DNA from: Pelistega sp.
GTDB taxonomy: Bacteria; Pseudomonadota; Gammaproteobacteria; Burkholderiales; Burkholderiaceae_B
Length of the DNA stretch: 62,978 nucleotides
Assembly: GCA_030538255.1 (NCBI GenBank)
Contig: JAUNUI010000018.1
Coordinates: 2,471 to 65,448 of the forward strand
Direction: 5' to 3'
Below, one piece after another: positions 44,873-52,428 of the stretch (its first letter is position 1; each line of letters begins with the position of its first letter). The notes below the pieces were generated by a model, which saw only the letters and a list, made by a program, of their open reading frames with translations, did not search any database and was not told the origin of the DNA. Made by a program: the position numbers and the translations under genes.

Positions 44873-45457
44873 TTAATAGCCAGCCATGGCTCCTAAAATC
44901 ATTACGGTTGGCGCAATAATAATCCAGACAGCAGTGGCCAAACCATCTTTCAAAAGATTGGGTTGCACGATTTGCTGCATTGGTTTAATCGATACGGTTC
45001 TTGTAGCCTTCGCTGTCTGAATAAATTGAGTATCCGCTAATAAGTCCTGTTGTGGGCTTGTGTTCATATGAGTTTGTGAACGTAAATGCTCAGACTGTAA
45101 ATGCTCAGGCTGTAAATGCCCAGTCTTTGAGTGTTCAAGCTGAGGGAGATCAGCATGACTTAACTGAAGCCTATCTAAACGAGAGTTAGCTTTCTGTACG
45201 AGTTTGAACAGTGTATTAAAGAGAGGGCCGCATGCTTTCCGTAGGTCTTGGGCAATGCTGATTGAACCCTGAACACAACGTTTGATATCACGGCGTAAAC
45301 CCCTTGAACCGTTGCGGCGTGTACGGATAGGGCGGATAGACCAGTTTTCTAACTGCGCAATACTGAGATCAAAAGGGCGTGCATGAGAAACAATAGCTTG
45401 TTTATTCAGCTGTTGAATTTGATACTGCGCTAAACTTGTGTTAATGTACTTATTCAT
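44873..45457 (-). CDS. Unrecognised protein with C-terminal hydrophobic segment
   Basis: 194 residues from ATG 45457, which has AAGGAT 8 bases upstream; the frame is open to 45490. The N-terminal half is basic (R-R-N-G-S-R-G-L-R-R-D-I-K-R) and contains the motif S-H-A-R-P-F-D-L-S-I-A-Q-L-E-N-W seen in no family I know. The middle has a five-residue Glu-His-Leu repeat (about 118-137) encoded by 15-bp DNA repeats. The last 22 residues are a membrane-like segment (A-V-W-I-I-I-A-P-T-V-M-I-L-G). It might be tail-anchored. Function unknown. Confidence 0.55.
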   Translation of the reverse strand: MNKYINTSLAQYQIQQLNKQAIVSHARPFDLSIAQLENWSIRPIRTRRNGSRGLRRDIKRCVQGSISIAQDLRKACGPLFNTLFKLVQKANSRLDRLQLSHADLPQLEHSKTGHLQPEHLQSEHLRSQTHMNTSPQQDLLADTQFIQTAKATRTVSIKPMQQIVQPNLLKDGLATAVWIIIAPTVMILGAMAGY

Positions 45458-45609
45458 GTTCGTATCCTTGTTGATGCTATTACTGGCCATGAATTTGAGT
45501 CATAGCCGACAGTAAAATTTAGCTATAAACTTAGCAATAAAGTTAGCAGTTAAACTAGAGAGTAAGACTTGTCTAAAGTGATCTTTCGCTAAATATCAAT
45601 CTGATTAAG

Positions 45610-45791
45610 CTTGGTCTACTTTGTCCCCCGAAGGGGCATCTACTTGAGTGAGTCAATCGGCTATATGGCAAATCTCCTTACTGATTTGCACCTATATGAA
45701 CCACTACAAGTAGATGAGTATCAGGACCCTAACCTGATGTGTCGTACTATGCTTACGACAGTTACTACTGTATATTTATACAGTAGTTTTT
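45610..45791 (+). ncRNA. Candidate structured RNA
   Basis: Stem-loops follow one another: CCCC-CGAA-GGGG (45625-45636); a 14-bp stem with one bulge, CATCTACTTGAGTG (45637-45650) with CACT-A-CAAGTAGATG (45702-45716), enclosing GCAAATC/GATTTGC (45668-45689); ATCAGG/CCTGAT (45720-45738); TGTCGTA/TACGACA (45740-45760); and TACTGTATA/TATACAGTA (45766-45785) followed by GTTTTT. A weak promoter (TTGTCT at 45569) precedes it. No known RNA family was recognised. It lies in the 595-base gap between a minus-strand gene and rplS. Confidence 0.4.
45766..45785. promoter_or_regulatory. LexA-like palindrome or terminator stem
   Basis: TACTGTATATTTATACAGTA is a 20-base palindrome matching the CTGT-N8-ACAG LexA pattern and close to the box at 18731. 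No SOS gene starts near it. It is followed by GTTTTTGC, so it could instead be the terminator stem of the candidate RNA at 45610-45791. Confidence 0.5.
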
Positions 45792-45877
45792 GCAAGCTAT
45801 TTCTCATGCTTGTTGTTTTTTATTCTCCTGACTTTAAGTCCATCTCATAAAACTCACTGAGTTTCTTGCTTAAGTGC

Positions 45878-45907
45878 TTGTCAATTAAGAAGAAATTACG
45901 CTATAAT
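45878..45907 (+). promoter_or_regulatory. Strong sigma-70 promoter of rplS
   Basis: TTGTCA (45878-45883) and TATAAT (45902-45907) are separated by 18 bases and point at rplS, leaving a leader of about 140 bases. Confidence 0.8.
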
Positions 45908-46052
45908 CGAAATCTTAAGTTTTTCCATCCTCTGGCAACGAATTTACTTAATGGTTAAGTCGATTCATATAGGGTAGCTGGCTTTAAAGAGCTTGTAATC
46001 ACTCGGTTATATTTGATAAGCAAGTTGCGTATGATGGTGTATAGGAAATGAA

Positions 46053-46424
46053 ATGAACTTAATTCAAACTCTTGAACAAGAAGAAATTGCTCGCTTAACT
46101 GAAGGTAAGCAAGCCGTTGAATTTGCTCCAGGCGATACCGTTATTGTGAGCGTTAACGTAGTTGAAGGTAACCGTAAGCGTGCACAGGCCTATGAAGGTG
46201 TTGTTATCGCTAAGCGTAACCGTGGCTTAAACTCTGCATTTACCGTGCGTAAAATCTCTTCAGGTGAAGCTGTTGAGCGTACATTCCAATTGTACTCTCC
46301 ACAAATTGCTTCTATCGAAGTTAAACGTCGTGGTGCGGTTCGTCGCGCGAAACTTTACTACCTACGCAACCTATCTGGTAAAGCTGCACGTATTAAAGAA
46401 AAATTGGTTCGTAAAGCTGTTTAA
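46053..46424 (+). CDS. rplS: 50S ribosomal protein L19
   Basis: 123-residue ribosomal protein L19, conserved from N terminus ([10 protein letters not shown]) through F-A-P-G-D-T-V, G-N-R-K-R-x-Q-A-Y-E-G-V and the S-G-E-A-V-E-R-T-F block. L19 sits at the 30S/50S interface. It is normally the last gene of rpsP-rimM-trmD-rplS; none of those three is upstream here, and a dedicated promoter at 45878 and a perfect terminator at 46497 make it monocistronic. Confidence 0.97.
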   Translation: MNLIQTLEQEEIARLTEGKQAVEFAPGDTVIVSVNVVEGNRKRAQAYEGVVIAKRNRGLNSAFTVRKISSGEAVERTFQLYSPQIASIEVKRRGAVRRAKLYYLRNLSGKAARIKEKLVRKAV

Positions 46425-46496
46425 TTTTAAATGGTTTAGCGACCGCTAGAGCGTAAAGTATGAACTAATAAGCAAGTGCTTTACATTCTAGTACTT

Positions 46497-46525
46497 AGCA
46501 CCTATAGCGATATAGGTGCTTTTTT
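46497..46525 (+). terminator. rplS terminator
   Basis: AGCACCTATA and TATAGGTGCT form a perfect 10-bp stem around a GCGA loop, followed by a run of T. Confidence 0.95.
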
Positions 46526-46546
46526 GTGCGTATTTATCTCCCATGC

Positions 46547-46582
46547 TGAGACCTTTGTGAAAGGTATTTTGCAAAGGCCTCA
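46547..46582. mobile_element. 36-bp MITE relic (two ends only)
   Basis: TGAGACCTTTGTGAAAGG and TATTTTGCAAAGGCCTCA are the two ends of the 131-bp MITE family brought together with the interior deleted. It lies between the rplS terminator and the 3' end of the antitoxin gene and can fold as a hairpin there. Confidence 0.65.
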
Positions 46583-46603
46583 GCTTATTTTTAAGAGGCC
46601 TAA

Positions 46604-46945
46604 TCAGGCCAGTTGCTCAATAGAAATATTAAGTGCTTCAGCAACTCGCTCAATGGTGGCTCTGCGTGGTTTCGCATGCCGTGCCTCTATATTGGCATAT
46701 GTCGGTTGGCGAACTTTTAGTCGTTGCGCCATTTCAATTTGAGTAATCCCAAGATATTCACGCCAAGCACGAATAATGCTCCAATCATTATTCACTTGCA
46801 GTGAAATCACTTCGTGTGGAATCGTGCCATCCACGGGGATTCGAGTCTGCTTCTTATTGCAAAGCACGAGATAATCATCATAAGGGAGGATGACAAACGC
46901 TGGCTTGCCGTCTGTCTTTAAAATTGTATGTTGCTTAAGGTTCAT
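46604..46945 (-). CDS. Phd/XRE hybrid antitoxin
   Basis: 113 residues. The N terminus (T-D-G-K-P-A-F-V-I-L-P-Y-D-D-Y) is the Phd/RelB-like antitoxin segment, and residues 55-113 are a Cro/C1-type helix-turn-helix (G-I-T-Q-I-E-M-A-Q-R-L-K-V-R-Q-P-T-Y-A-N-I-E) that should bind the operon promoter. This combination is the usual partner of RelE/StbE-like toxins. It follows the toxin gene on the same strand with GAGG before its ATG. Confidence 0.88.
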   Translation of the reverse strand: MNLKQHTILKTDGKPAFVILPYDDYLVLCNKKQTRIPVDGTIPHEVISLQVNNDWSIIRAWREYLGITQIEMAQRLKVRQPTYANIEARHAKPRRATIERVAEALNISIEQLA

Positions 46946-46972
46946 AAACTATACCTCTAATAAGTTTCATCA

Positions 46973-47215
46973 TCACGTTTTTTTAATTTCTTGAATATCA
47001 ATGATACGCACCACAGTATCAACATCAAAAAGAACCATATAGTTCCCCACCCTTAATCGATAGCTATACTGATGATTGATTAATGTCTTTACCTGTTTTG
47101 CAGTAGCTAAATCCTCTAAAGTAAAAATAGCGGCAACAATCTTCTTCTGATGAAATTTATCTATTTTTCGTAATTGCTTGACTGCTGTATTCGTCCAATT
47201 AATGTCAAAGTTCAT
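46973..47215 (-). CDS. RelE/ParE-family toxin, C terminus frameshifted
   Basis: 80 residues as read. It matches RelE/StbE toxins: A-V-K-Q-L-R-K-I-D near the start, L-I-N-H-Q-Y-S-Y-R-L-R-V-G-N-Y-M-V-L-F-D-V-D and I-x-I-x-E-I-K-K. Family members end E-x-K-K-R-D-E-x-T-Y. Here the frame reaches a run of seven A (minus strand; T at 46978-46984) and stops two codons later. With six A the next codons read R-D-D-E-T-Y and stop at 46957, 11 bases before the antitoxin ATG, exactly the expected end. So it is either a mutated, phase-variable or slippage-read toxin, or a sequencing error in the run. Confidence 0.85.
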   Translation of the reverse strand: MNFDINWTNTAVKQLRKIDKFHQKKIVAAIFTLEDLATAKQVKTLINHQYSYRLRVGNYMVLFDVDTVVRIIDIQEIKKT

Positions 47216-47385
47216 AAATTATATATAGCCTTATTATAGTTTTTACTATAAAACATCTCAAGTATTATTTAGCCCGTTAAGAGGATTAAATAATCGTCCA
47301 TAAGATTCAAGTCTATTCATATGATTTGAAACTGGCTAGAGCGTAAAACTACGCTAACACTGACATAATTATTTATTCAATGCAG

Positions 47386-47516
47386 TGAGGCCATTGCAAA
47401 ACCATGAAAAAGATGTCAAGGACCATAAATTTCACCTGCATTTGCAATCAATTAAATGTTAATTGCCTCAAATGGTGCGAATAATTGATAGCTAAACGAA
47501 TTCCGCAAAGGTCTCA
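47386..47516 (+). mobile_element. 131-bp MITE, copy 3 (diverged)
   Basis: TGAGGCCATTGCAAAA at the left and TTCCGCAAAGGTCTCA at the right bound exactly 131 bp. The interior is diverged from the other two copies. No target-site duplication was seen. It abuts the transposase relic on its right. Confidence 0.7.
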
Positions 47517-47730
47517 TCGTGTCTTATCATGCTCAAGTCCCCCTTAGGCCGTATTATTTGGCCAATGGCATAGTCTTTCAGACCCACAGTTAGTGGCAAA
47601 GTCTATTAACGCACGCATAGACTCGGTTCAGAAACAAGCCTTAAATTTGGCTAAAATTGTTGTGTTTTACAATGGTTTTTGCTTGCTTTCTCTTTCCTTA
47701 AAATGCGACGAGAAGCTGAATTCAGCATAA
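47517..47730 (+). pseudogene. Decayed IS5-family (IS1106-like) transposase
   Basis: From 47548 the frame reads A-V-L-F-G-Q-W-H-S-L-S-D-P-Q-L then A-R-I-D, matching the N-terminal domain of IS1106-type IS5 transposases (A-V-L-L-G-Q-W-H-S-L-S-D-P-E-L). Just upstream, in another frame, L-I-M-L-K fits the preceding residues, so an indel separates them. After the conserved block the frame continues with a segment resembling the C-terminal end (A-L-N-L-A-K) and stops at 47730. The catalytic DDE core is missing. The rest of 47216-47940 holds MITEs and AT-rich sequence. Confidence 0.7.
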
Positions 47731-47781
47731 ACTTTTAGTATCATCAAGGTATCGCTCAGTTTTATCGAGTTTTATATAATT

Positions 47782-47912
47782 TGAGACCTTTGCAAAATTA
47801 AGGAATGTTCTTTTTTTCTTTAATATTTACTTGAATTTGTAAGTTGTTTACTGTTAATTAGCGGTAAATATTGGCGGTAATTGGCTTCATAGAGCATTTT
47901 GCAAAGGTCTCA
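47782..47912 (+). mobile_element. 131-bp MITE, copy 2
   Basis: TGAGACCTTTGCAAAATTA at the left and ATTTTGCAAAGGTCTCA at the right are near-perfect inverted ends of a 131-bp AT-rich element flanked by ATT on both sides (47779-47781, 47913-47915). It lies immediately before the ribosome-binding site of the Nudix gene, so it may carry or displace that promoter. Confidence 0.88.
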
Positions 47913-47940
47913 ATTTAACATTTAAGTAAAGGAGCTATTC

Positions 47941-48672
47941 TTGACGAAGAGGGACTATGTGATTAAGCAGGGACAAGTGGTGCCTGCTTTTGACCCTTTC
48001 ACGCAGCCTTTTTTTATTGCAAATGAAGGCTTATCTGCAATTACGCCAGATGCTCTGAATAGCCAACTTTTGCTCAACGCATTTAAGCCTAATTTTATGT
48101 GGCAAGCTGATCCGCTTATTGAGGATTGGAATGAAGATAAGCGCTTATTTAATGGTCAACAAGCGTATATTGAAGCAGCAACTCTAATGCCATTGATTCA
48201 TACGCCTCACGGTATTCATATGGTCTTAACGCGCCGTGCTAAGCACCTAAAAAAACATAGTGGGCAAATCAGTTTTCCAGGTGGTCGGATTGATGCAAGT
48301 GATAGATCCGCAGCCAATGCCGCTCTGCGCGAAACGCATGAAGAGATTGGTGTAGAGCCTAACTATGTACAGCTCTTAGGTCAGATGCCCGACTTATTTA
48401 CAGGTACGGGATTTTTAATGCGCTCTTATGTGGCGGAACTGCGTCCTGGGTATACATTTCGTGCTAATGCGGACGAAGTGGATGAGGTGTTCACTGTACC
48501 ATTGGCCTTCTTAATGGATCCGGCACATCATCGCTTGCATACTGCAGCTTTGCCTGATGGTAAAGTGCGTAGTTATTTCTCCATGCCTTGGAATGATTAT
48601 TATATTTGGGGCGCGACAGCGGCTGTTATAAGAAACTTCTATTTCCGCTTACGACAGGCCTTGAATACTTAA
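47941..48672 (+). CDS. CoA pyrophosphatase-type Nudix hydrolase
   Basis: 243 residues starting at TTG 47941 with AAAGGAGC in front. It carries the CoA-Nudix signature L-T-R-R-A-K-H-L-K-K-H-S-G-Q-I-S-F-P-G-G (about 100-120), overlapping the Nudix box (G-R-I-D-A-S-D, R-E-T-H-E-E-I-G-V). Members hydrolyse CoA and related pyrophosphates. Its position between rplS and rsgA is conserved in Bordetella-type genomes. The 3' end is partly duplicated downstream: the TTCCGCTTACGACAGGCCTT segment recurs 67 bases later. Confidence 0.88.
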   Translation: MTKRDYVIKQGQVVPAFDPFTQPFFIANEGLSAITPDALNSQLLLNAFKPNFMWQADPLIEDWNEDKRLFNGQQAYIEAATLMPLIHTPHGIHMVLTRRAKHLKKHSGQISFPGGRIDASDRSAANAALRETHEEIGVEPNYVQLLGQMPDLFTGTGFLMRSYVAELRPGYTFRANADEVDEVFTVPLAFLMDPAHHRLHTAALPDGKVRSYFSMPWNDYYIWGATAAVIRNFYFRLRQALNT

Positions 48673-48909
48673 TAATCATTCGGTTGCCAGTGTGATTAGA
48701 AAGCTCTACTTCCGCTTACGACAGGCCTTACGCATATAAGTCAACACACTTAAGGTATTAGCGACTTCCCTGCAGGTCTCATCTTGAGTAAGTCTTTTGA
48801 GTTTCGTCCTTATCTATTAGTGACTACTCTATAGACTTATCCAAACAAGACGCCGACTTAATTTAAGAAGCATGCTAGACCTAATCGCAGACTCATTTAA
48901 TCATCGCGC

Positions 48910-49818
48910 CTAATACTTCGGTGGCGCAAGACTCTCACTGAGAATGCGCTCATACAACTCATGGCGCGATGCCTGTATTTCACCATCCTTCAAGGCTTGC
49001 AAAACTCCACAGCCTGGCTCATGCAAATGGGTGCAGTTATAAAATCGACATTGCTCAATATAGGGGGCAAACTCAGGAAAACCTTGTACCACCTCAGTTA
49101 ATCCTAAGTGCTTTAAACCGAAAGACTGAAATCCAGGGGAGTCTATTATGGACGCATTAAGCGCAGGCAAAGCATACAGGGTCGTCGTTGTCGTTGTGTG
49201 TTTACCGGTGCCTAAGGCCACAGAGTGCTCTTGAGTATGGGCCTTGGCATGTGGAACAATCACATTCAGAATGCTTGACTTACCCATTGCACTCTGACCT
49301 AAGAGCAAGTTGGTTTTGTCCCTCAAGAGGGGGGTGAGATCATTACGTAGCTTGGTCTCGTCAGTGATACTGGTTTCAATAATGTGCACACCAAGAGCCT
49401 CGTAGGGTGCTAAGCGCGCGCGTGCCTGTTGATAGCCTTCAGCGAGATCGACTTTATTTAACAAGATAGTGGGTTGAATGCCAACACTCCAGGCGCCGGT
49501 TAAGGATCGCCCAAGTAAGTCATCATTGAAGCTAGGACTTAAGGCCACGACCACCAAGAGCTGGTCAACGTTCGCGGCAAATTGCTTAGAACGCATCTCA
49601 TCGGAACGATAAAGCAGATTATGGCGAGGTAATACCTCTTCAATGCTGGCTTCTTCTTGTCCTTGTAATTGTACACGCACATAATCGCCTACGCAGATAC
49701 CGGTTTTCTTGCCACGGGTATAGCTCTGACGAGTTTGTCCATCCTCACATTGCACGGTGTAATGGCGGCCGTAGGCGGTAATCACTCTTCCTTGCATCAT
49801 CAAGCCCTTACCTTGCAT
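48910..49818 (-). CDS. rsgA: Ribosome small-subunit-dependent GTPase RsgA
   Basis: Circularly permuted GTPase that helps mature the 30S subunit. Order of parts is an N-terminal OB-fold, G4 (L-L-N-K-V-D-L) near 115, P-loop G-Q-S-A-M-G-K-S-S near 177, G3 D-S-P-G near 222, and a C-terminal zinc site C-x-F-x-N-C-x-H-x-x-E-P-x-C. At 302 residues it is normal. The first ATG has no good ribosome-binding site; the ATGs at 49803 and 49800 have TAAGGG 5 to 8 bases upstream and are likelier starts. Confidence 0.94.
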   Translation of the reverse strand: MQGKGLMMQGRVITAYGRHYTVQCEDGQTRQSYTRGKKTGICVGDYVRVQLQGQEEASIEEVLPRHNLLYRSDEMRSKQFAANVDQLLVVVALSPSFNDDLLGRSLTGAWSVGIQPTILLNKVDLAEGYQQARARLAPYEALGVHIIETSITDETKLRNDLTPLLRDKTNLLLGQSAMGKSSILNVIVPHAKAHTQEHSVALGTGKHTTTTTTLYALPALNASIIDSPGFQSFGLKHLGLTEVVQGFPEFAPYIEQCRFYNCTHLHEPGCGVLQALKDGEIQASRHELYERILSESLAPPKY

Positions 49819-49882
49819 GAATCGTTATGCATCACTTTCCTTTCTTGAATAAGCATTATACCTTCCAATATATTCCTTGCCT

Positions 49883-51163
49883 TTAGCCTGCGTGTATTAT
49901 GCGTTGTGTGGCGTGTAGATGCTGAATGCGTATACTTGCCGGTGGATGACTATCATAAAAGCGCGAATGCACAGGGTCAGGGGTTAAGGTCGCCGCATTA
50001 TCGTTATATAACTTGACTAAAGCACTAATTAAATCATCGCTATTGGTCTGTTCTACCGCATAACGATCCGCCTCAAATTCATCCTTGCGTGACATAAAAC
50101 TGCTGATGGGTGTGATGAAAAAGGTAAAGACGGGTAGTACGAGTAAGAGTAAGACAAGGGCAATCCCGAACATCGGACGATCAGGCTGTAAAAAGACGCC
50201 TAAGCCGCCATAAAACCAGGGCTGATTAATAAGGTAGCCAAGTAAAGCGAAAAAGATAAAGCTCATTATAAATGAGAGCGCGATACGCTTAATAATATGT
50301 TTATGCTTAAAGTGGCCGAGTTCATGCGCAAGCACCGCTTCAATCTCGGCTGGCTTAAGCTTATTCAGTAAGGTATCGAAAAAGACAATCCGACGATTTT
50401 TACCAAATCCTGTGAAAAAGGCATTGCCGTGCGCACTGCGCTTTGAGCTATCCATCACATACAAACCGCCTAGACCAAAATTGGCACGTTCTGCTAGGGC
50501 ATTAACGCGCTCATTAATCTCAGCATTCTCCAGGGGGGTGAATTTATTAAAGAGTGGCATAATAAATTTGGGGATGGCGTACATAAAGACGATGCTTAGG
50601 ACGCATAAAGCAATCCAGGCCCAGAGCCACCATTGTGGGCTATAGAGCCAATTGATGAGGGCGAAGAGGGCGTATAAAATTGGCACGCCGATGACTAAGC
50701 TAAGCACTAACTTTTTCACGCTATCCAGTATAAAGAGCTTAGGTGTCATGCGATTAAAGCCAAATTTCTGCTCGAGGACGAAGGTGCGGTACAGGGTAAA
50801 CGGTAGCCCAATAATATCGCTTAGCATAAAAACACTGAGCACAAGTGCCACTTGATACCAAATATCCGCACTAATTAGCTCACTGAGTTCTTGATTAATC
50901 CAGTTCAAGCCGCCCATTAAGGTGAGGACAATGAGTACAATAGCGTCAAAGACAATTTCGAACATTAATATTTTCTGACGAGCGACAGTGTAGTCGGCCG
51001 CGCGTTGGTGACTATGCAAGCTAATTTTCTCAGCAAACTCACTCGGGACTTGTGTCCTGTGCTTGCTGACGTAACGCATTTGGCGTGAGCTTAGGTACAA
51101 GCGTGTTAGGCTTTGAGCGATGAGAAGTGCGGCGAAAATAAGGGTGAAACTCATTAATGACAT
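49883..51163 (-). CDS. M48-family membrane protease (Ste24/CaaX-like)
   Basis: 426-residue zinc metalloprotease with seven or so hydrophobic segments. The zinc site H-E-L-G-H-F-K-H lies near 280 and the third ligand Glu in D-E-F-E-A-D-R near 360, with an N-terminal membrane domain typical of the Ste24 branch instead of HtpX. It is divergent from orn, with 55 bases between the two starts, and the pair recurs in Burkholderiales. Its bacterial substrates are unknown; quality control of membrane proteins is the general role. Confidence 0.9.
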   Translation of the reverse strand: MSLMSFTLIFAALLIAQSLTRLYLSSRQMRYVSKHRTQVPSEFAEKISLHSHQRAADYTVARQKILMFEIVFDAIVLIVLTLMGGLNWINQELSELISADIWYQVALVLSVFMLSDIIGLPFTLYRTFVLEQKFGFNRMTPKLFILDSVKKLVLSLVIGVPILYALFALINWLYSPQWWLWAWIALCVLSIVFMYAIPKFIMPLFNKFTPLENAEINERVNALAERANFGLGGLYVMDSSKRSAHGNAFFTGFGKNRRIVFFDTLLNKLKPAEIEAVLAHELGHFKHKHIIKRIALSFIMSFIFFALLGYLINQPWFYGGLGVFLQPDRPMFGIALVLLLLVLPVFTFFITPISSFMSRKDEFEADRYAVEQTNSDDLISALVKLYNDNAATLTPDPVHSRFYDSHPPASIRIQHLHATQRIIHAG

Positions 51164-51218
51164 AGTTTGCTGGCGTCTCTGTGAGAAAATACGATATTAA
51201 ACAATAGGAATAGTGTAC

Positions 51219-51764
51219 ATGGCAAAAAATGATCAACGTCTGGTTTGGCTCGATATGGAAATGAGCGGACTAGACCCTGAAAAAGAAAAAATTCTCGAAG
51301 TTGCCGTGGTGGTGACTGAATCCGATTTAAGTATTGTAGCCGAAGCGCCCGTGTTAGTGATTCATCAAGACGATAGTGTATTAGATGGCATGGACAAATG
51401 GAATACTGCGACGCATGGTCGTTCGGGTTTAACCGATAAAGTACGTGTCTCAACCATGGATGAGGAACAAGCTCAAGACGTACTATTAGCCTTCCTGAAA
51501 GAGCATGTGCCGGAGGGCGCATCGCCCTTATGTGGTAATACGATTAGCCAAGATCGCCGCTTTATGTACAAACATATGCCGCGCCTAGAGAAATATTTTC
51601 ATTATCGTAACTTAGATGTCAGCACATTTAAAGAACTCGCTCGTCGTTGGAAACCTGAGGTCTATAAAGGATTTGCTAAGCAAAGCAAACATGAGGCTTT
51701 GGCAGATATCCATGAGTCGATTGATGAGCTGAAGTACTATCGCGAGAATTTTATTAAGCTTTAA
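51219..51764 (+). CDS. orn: Oligoribonuclease
   Basis: DEDDh 3'-5' exoribonuclease that degrades di- and short oligoribonucleotides, including pGpG. It has the D-x-E motif in [10 protein letters not shown] near residue 12, C-G-N-T-I-S-Q-D near 110 and the final [10 protein letters not shown]. It is 181 residues from ATG 51219; a GTG two codons upstream is less likely. Confidence 0.95.
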   Translation: MAKNDQRLVWLDMEMSGLDPEKEKILEVAVVVTESDLSIVAEAPVLVIHQDDSVLDGMDKWNTATHGRSGLTDKVRVSTMDEEQAQDVLLAFLKEHVPEGASPLCGNTISQDRRFMYKHMPRLEKYFHYRNLDVSTFKELARRWKPEVYKGFAKQSKHEALADIHESIDELKYYRENFIKL

Positions 51765-51984
51765 GAATTGTTGGCACTTGGATTGTGGCCTTTGCAGTCC
51801 TTATGGCTTTTAGCGGCTAGACCTCTGGCGACAAATGTGATTACTGGCATTTGCAGTGCGTATGTCTTTTTTGCTAAGCTGGCTTTTAAACGTATAATGC
51901 TCTAATTGCTGAAAATGAAGTTTTTGCTGTGCTTGCTCGGCTTGCACTGATGGATAGGATCGTGAAGAAAGGATATTTATCGCC

Positions 51985-52428
51985 GTGAATTCAAGTCATG
52001 CTAATCTGACACCTAATGTGCAGGGTGCGATCGCAGGTATTGGTACCGATATTATTTACGTACATCGAATCGAACTGTCCTTGGCGCGCTTTGGCGAGCG
52101 GTTCGTCAAGCGTATTCTGGGACCACAAGAAATTGAGAAATATCATCGTCGTGCTGCGCGTGATCCACGACGCGGTGTACGCTTTCTAGCTACGCGCTTT
52201 GCGGCGAAAGAAGCTTTTTCCAAAGCCATTGGCTTAGGTATGCGCATGCCCATGTATTGGTCAGCGATGCAAACTTTAAATGAAATCAGTGGCAAGCCAA
52301 TTGTCGTTTTGGCTGAGCCCTTAAAAACCTGGTACGAACAACGTTATGGAGTAGCCCATGTTTCCCTCACCGATGAATCCGATTTGGTCATGGCTTTCGT
52401 TATGGTCGAACAAAGAAGATCAACCTGA
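51985..52428 (+). CDS. acpS: Holo-[acyl-carrier-protein] synthase
   Basis: Transfers 4'-phosphopantetheine from CoA to acyl carrier protein. The magnesium-binding G-I-G-T-D-I-I near residue 18 and the F-A-A-K-E-A-F-S-K-A motif near 73 are intact. It starts at GTG 51985 after AAAGGAT, 147 residues. Its last 71 bases overlap the nagZ frame. With coaBC it gives this window both synthesis and use of the CoA prosthetic group. Confidence 0.93.
   Translation: MNSSHANLTPNVQGAIAGIGTDIIYVHRIELSLARFGERFVKRILGPQEIEKYHRRAARDPRRGVRFLATRFAAKEAFSKAIGLGMRMPMYWSAMQTLNEISGKPIVVLAEPLKTWYEQRYGVAHVSLTDESDLVMAFVMVEQRRST

Noticed and set aside
45611-45850. 79-codon plus-strand frame across the hairpin-rich region
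   Set aside because: It runs through five stem-loops, lacks a ribosome-binding site and has no domain; RNA structure explains the sequence better.
46547-46582. Intrinsic terminator instead of a MITE relic
   Set aside because: It can fold as a hairpin, but both halves match the MITE ends specifically and a perfect rplS terminator already lies just upstream.
48770-48785. GCAGGTCTCATC as another MITE end
   Set aside because: Only the last few bases match and no partner end lies within 200 bases.
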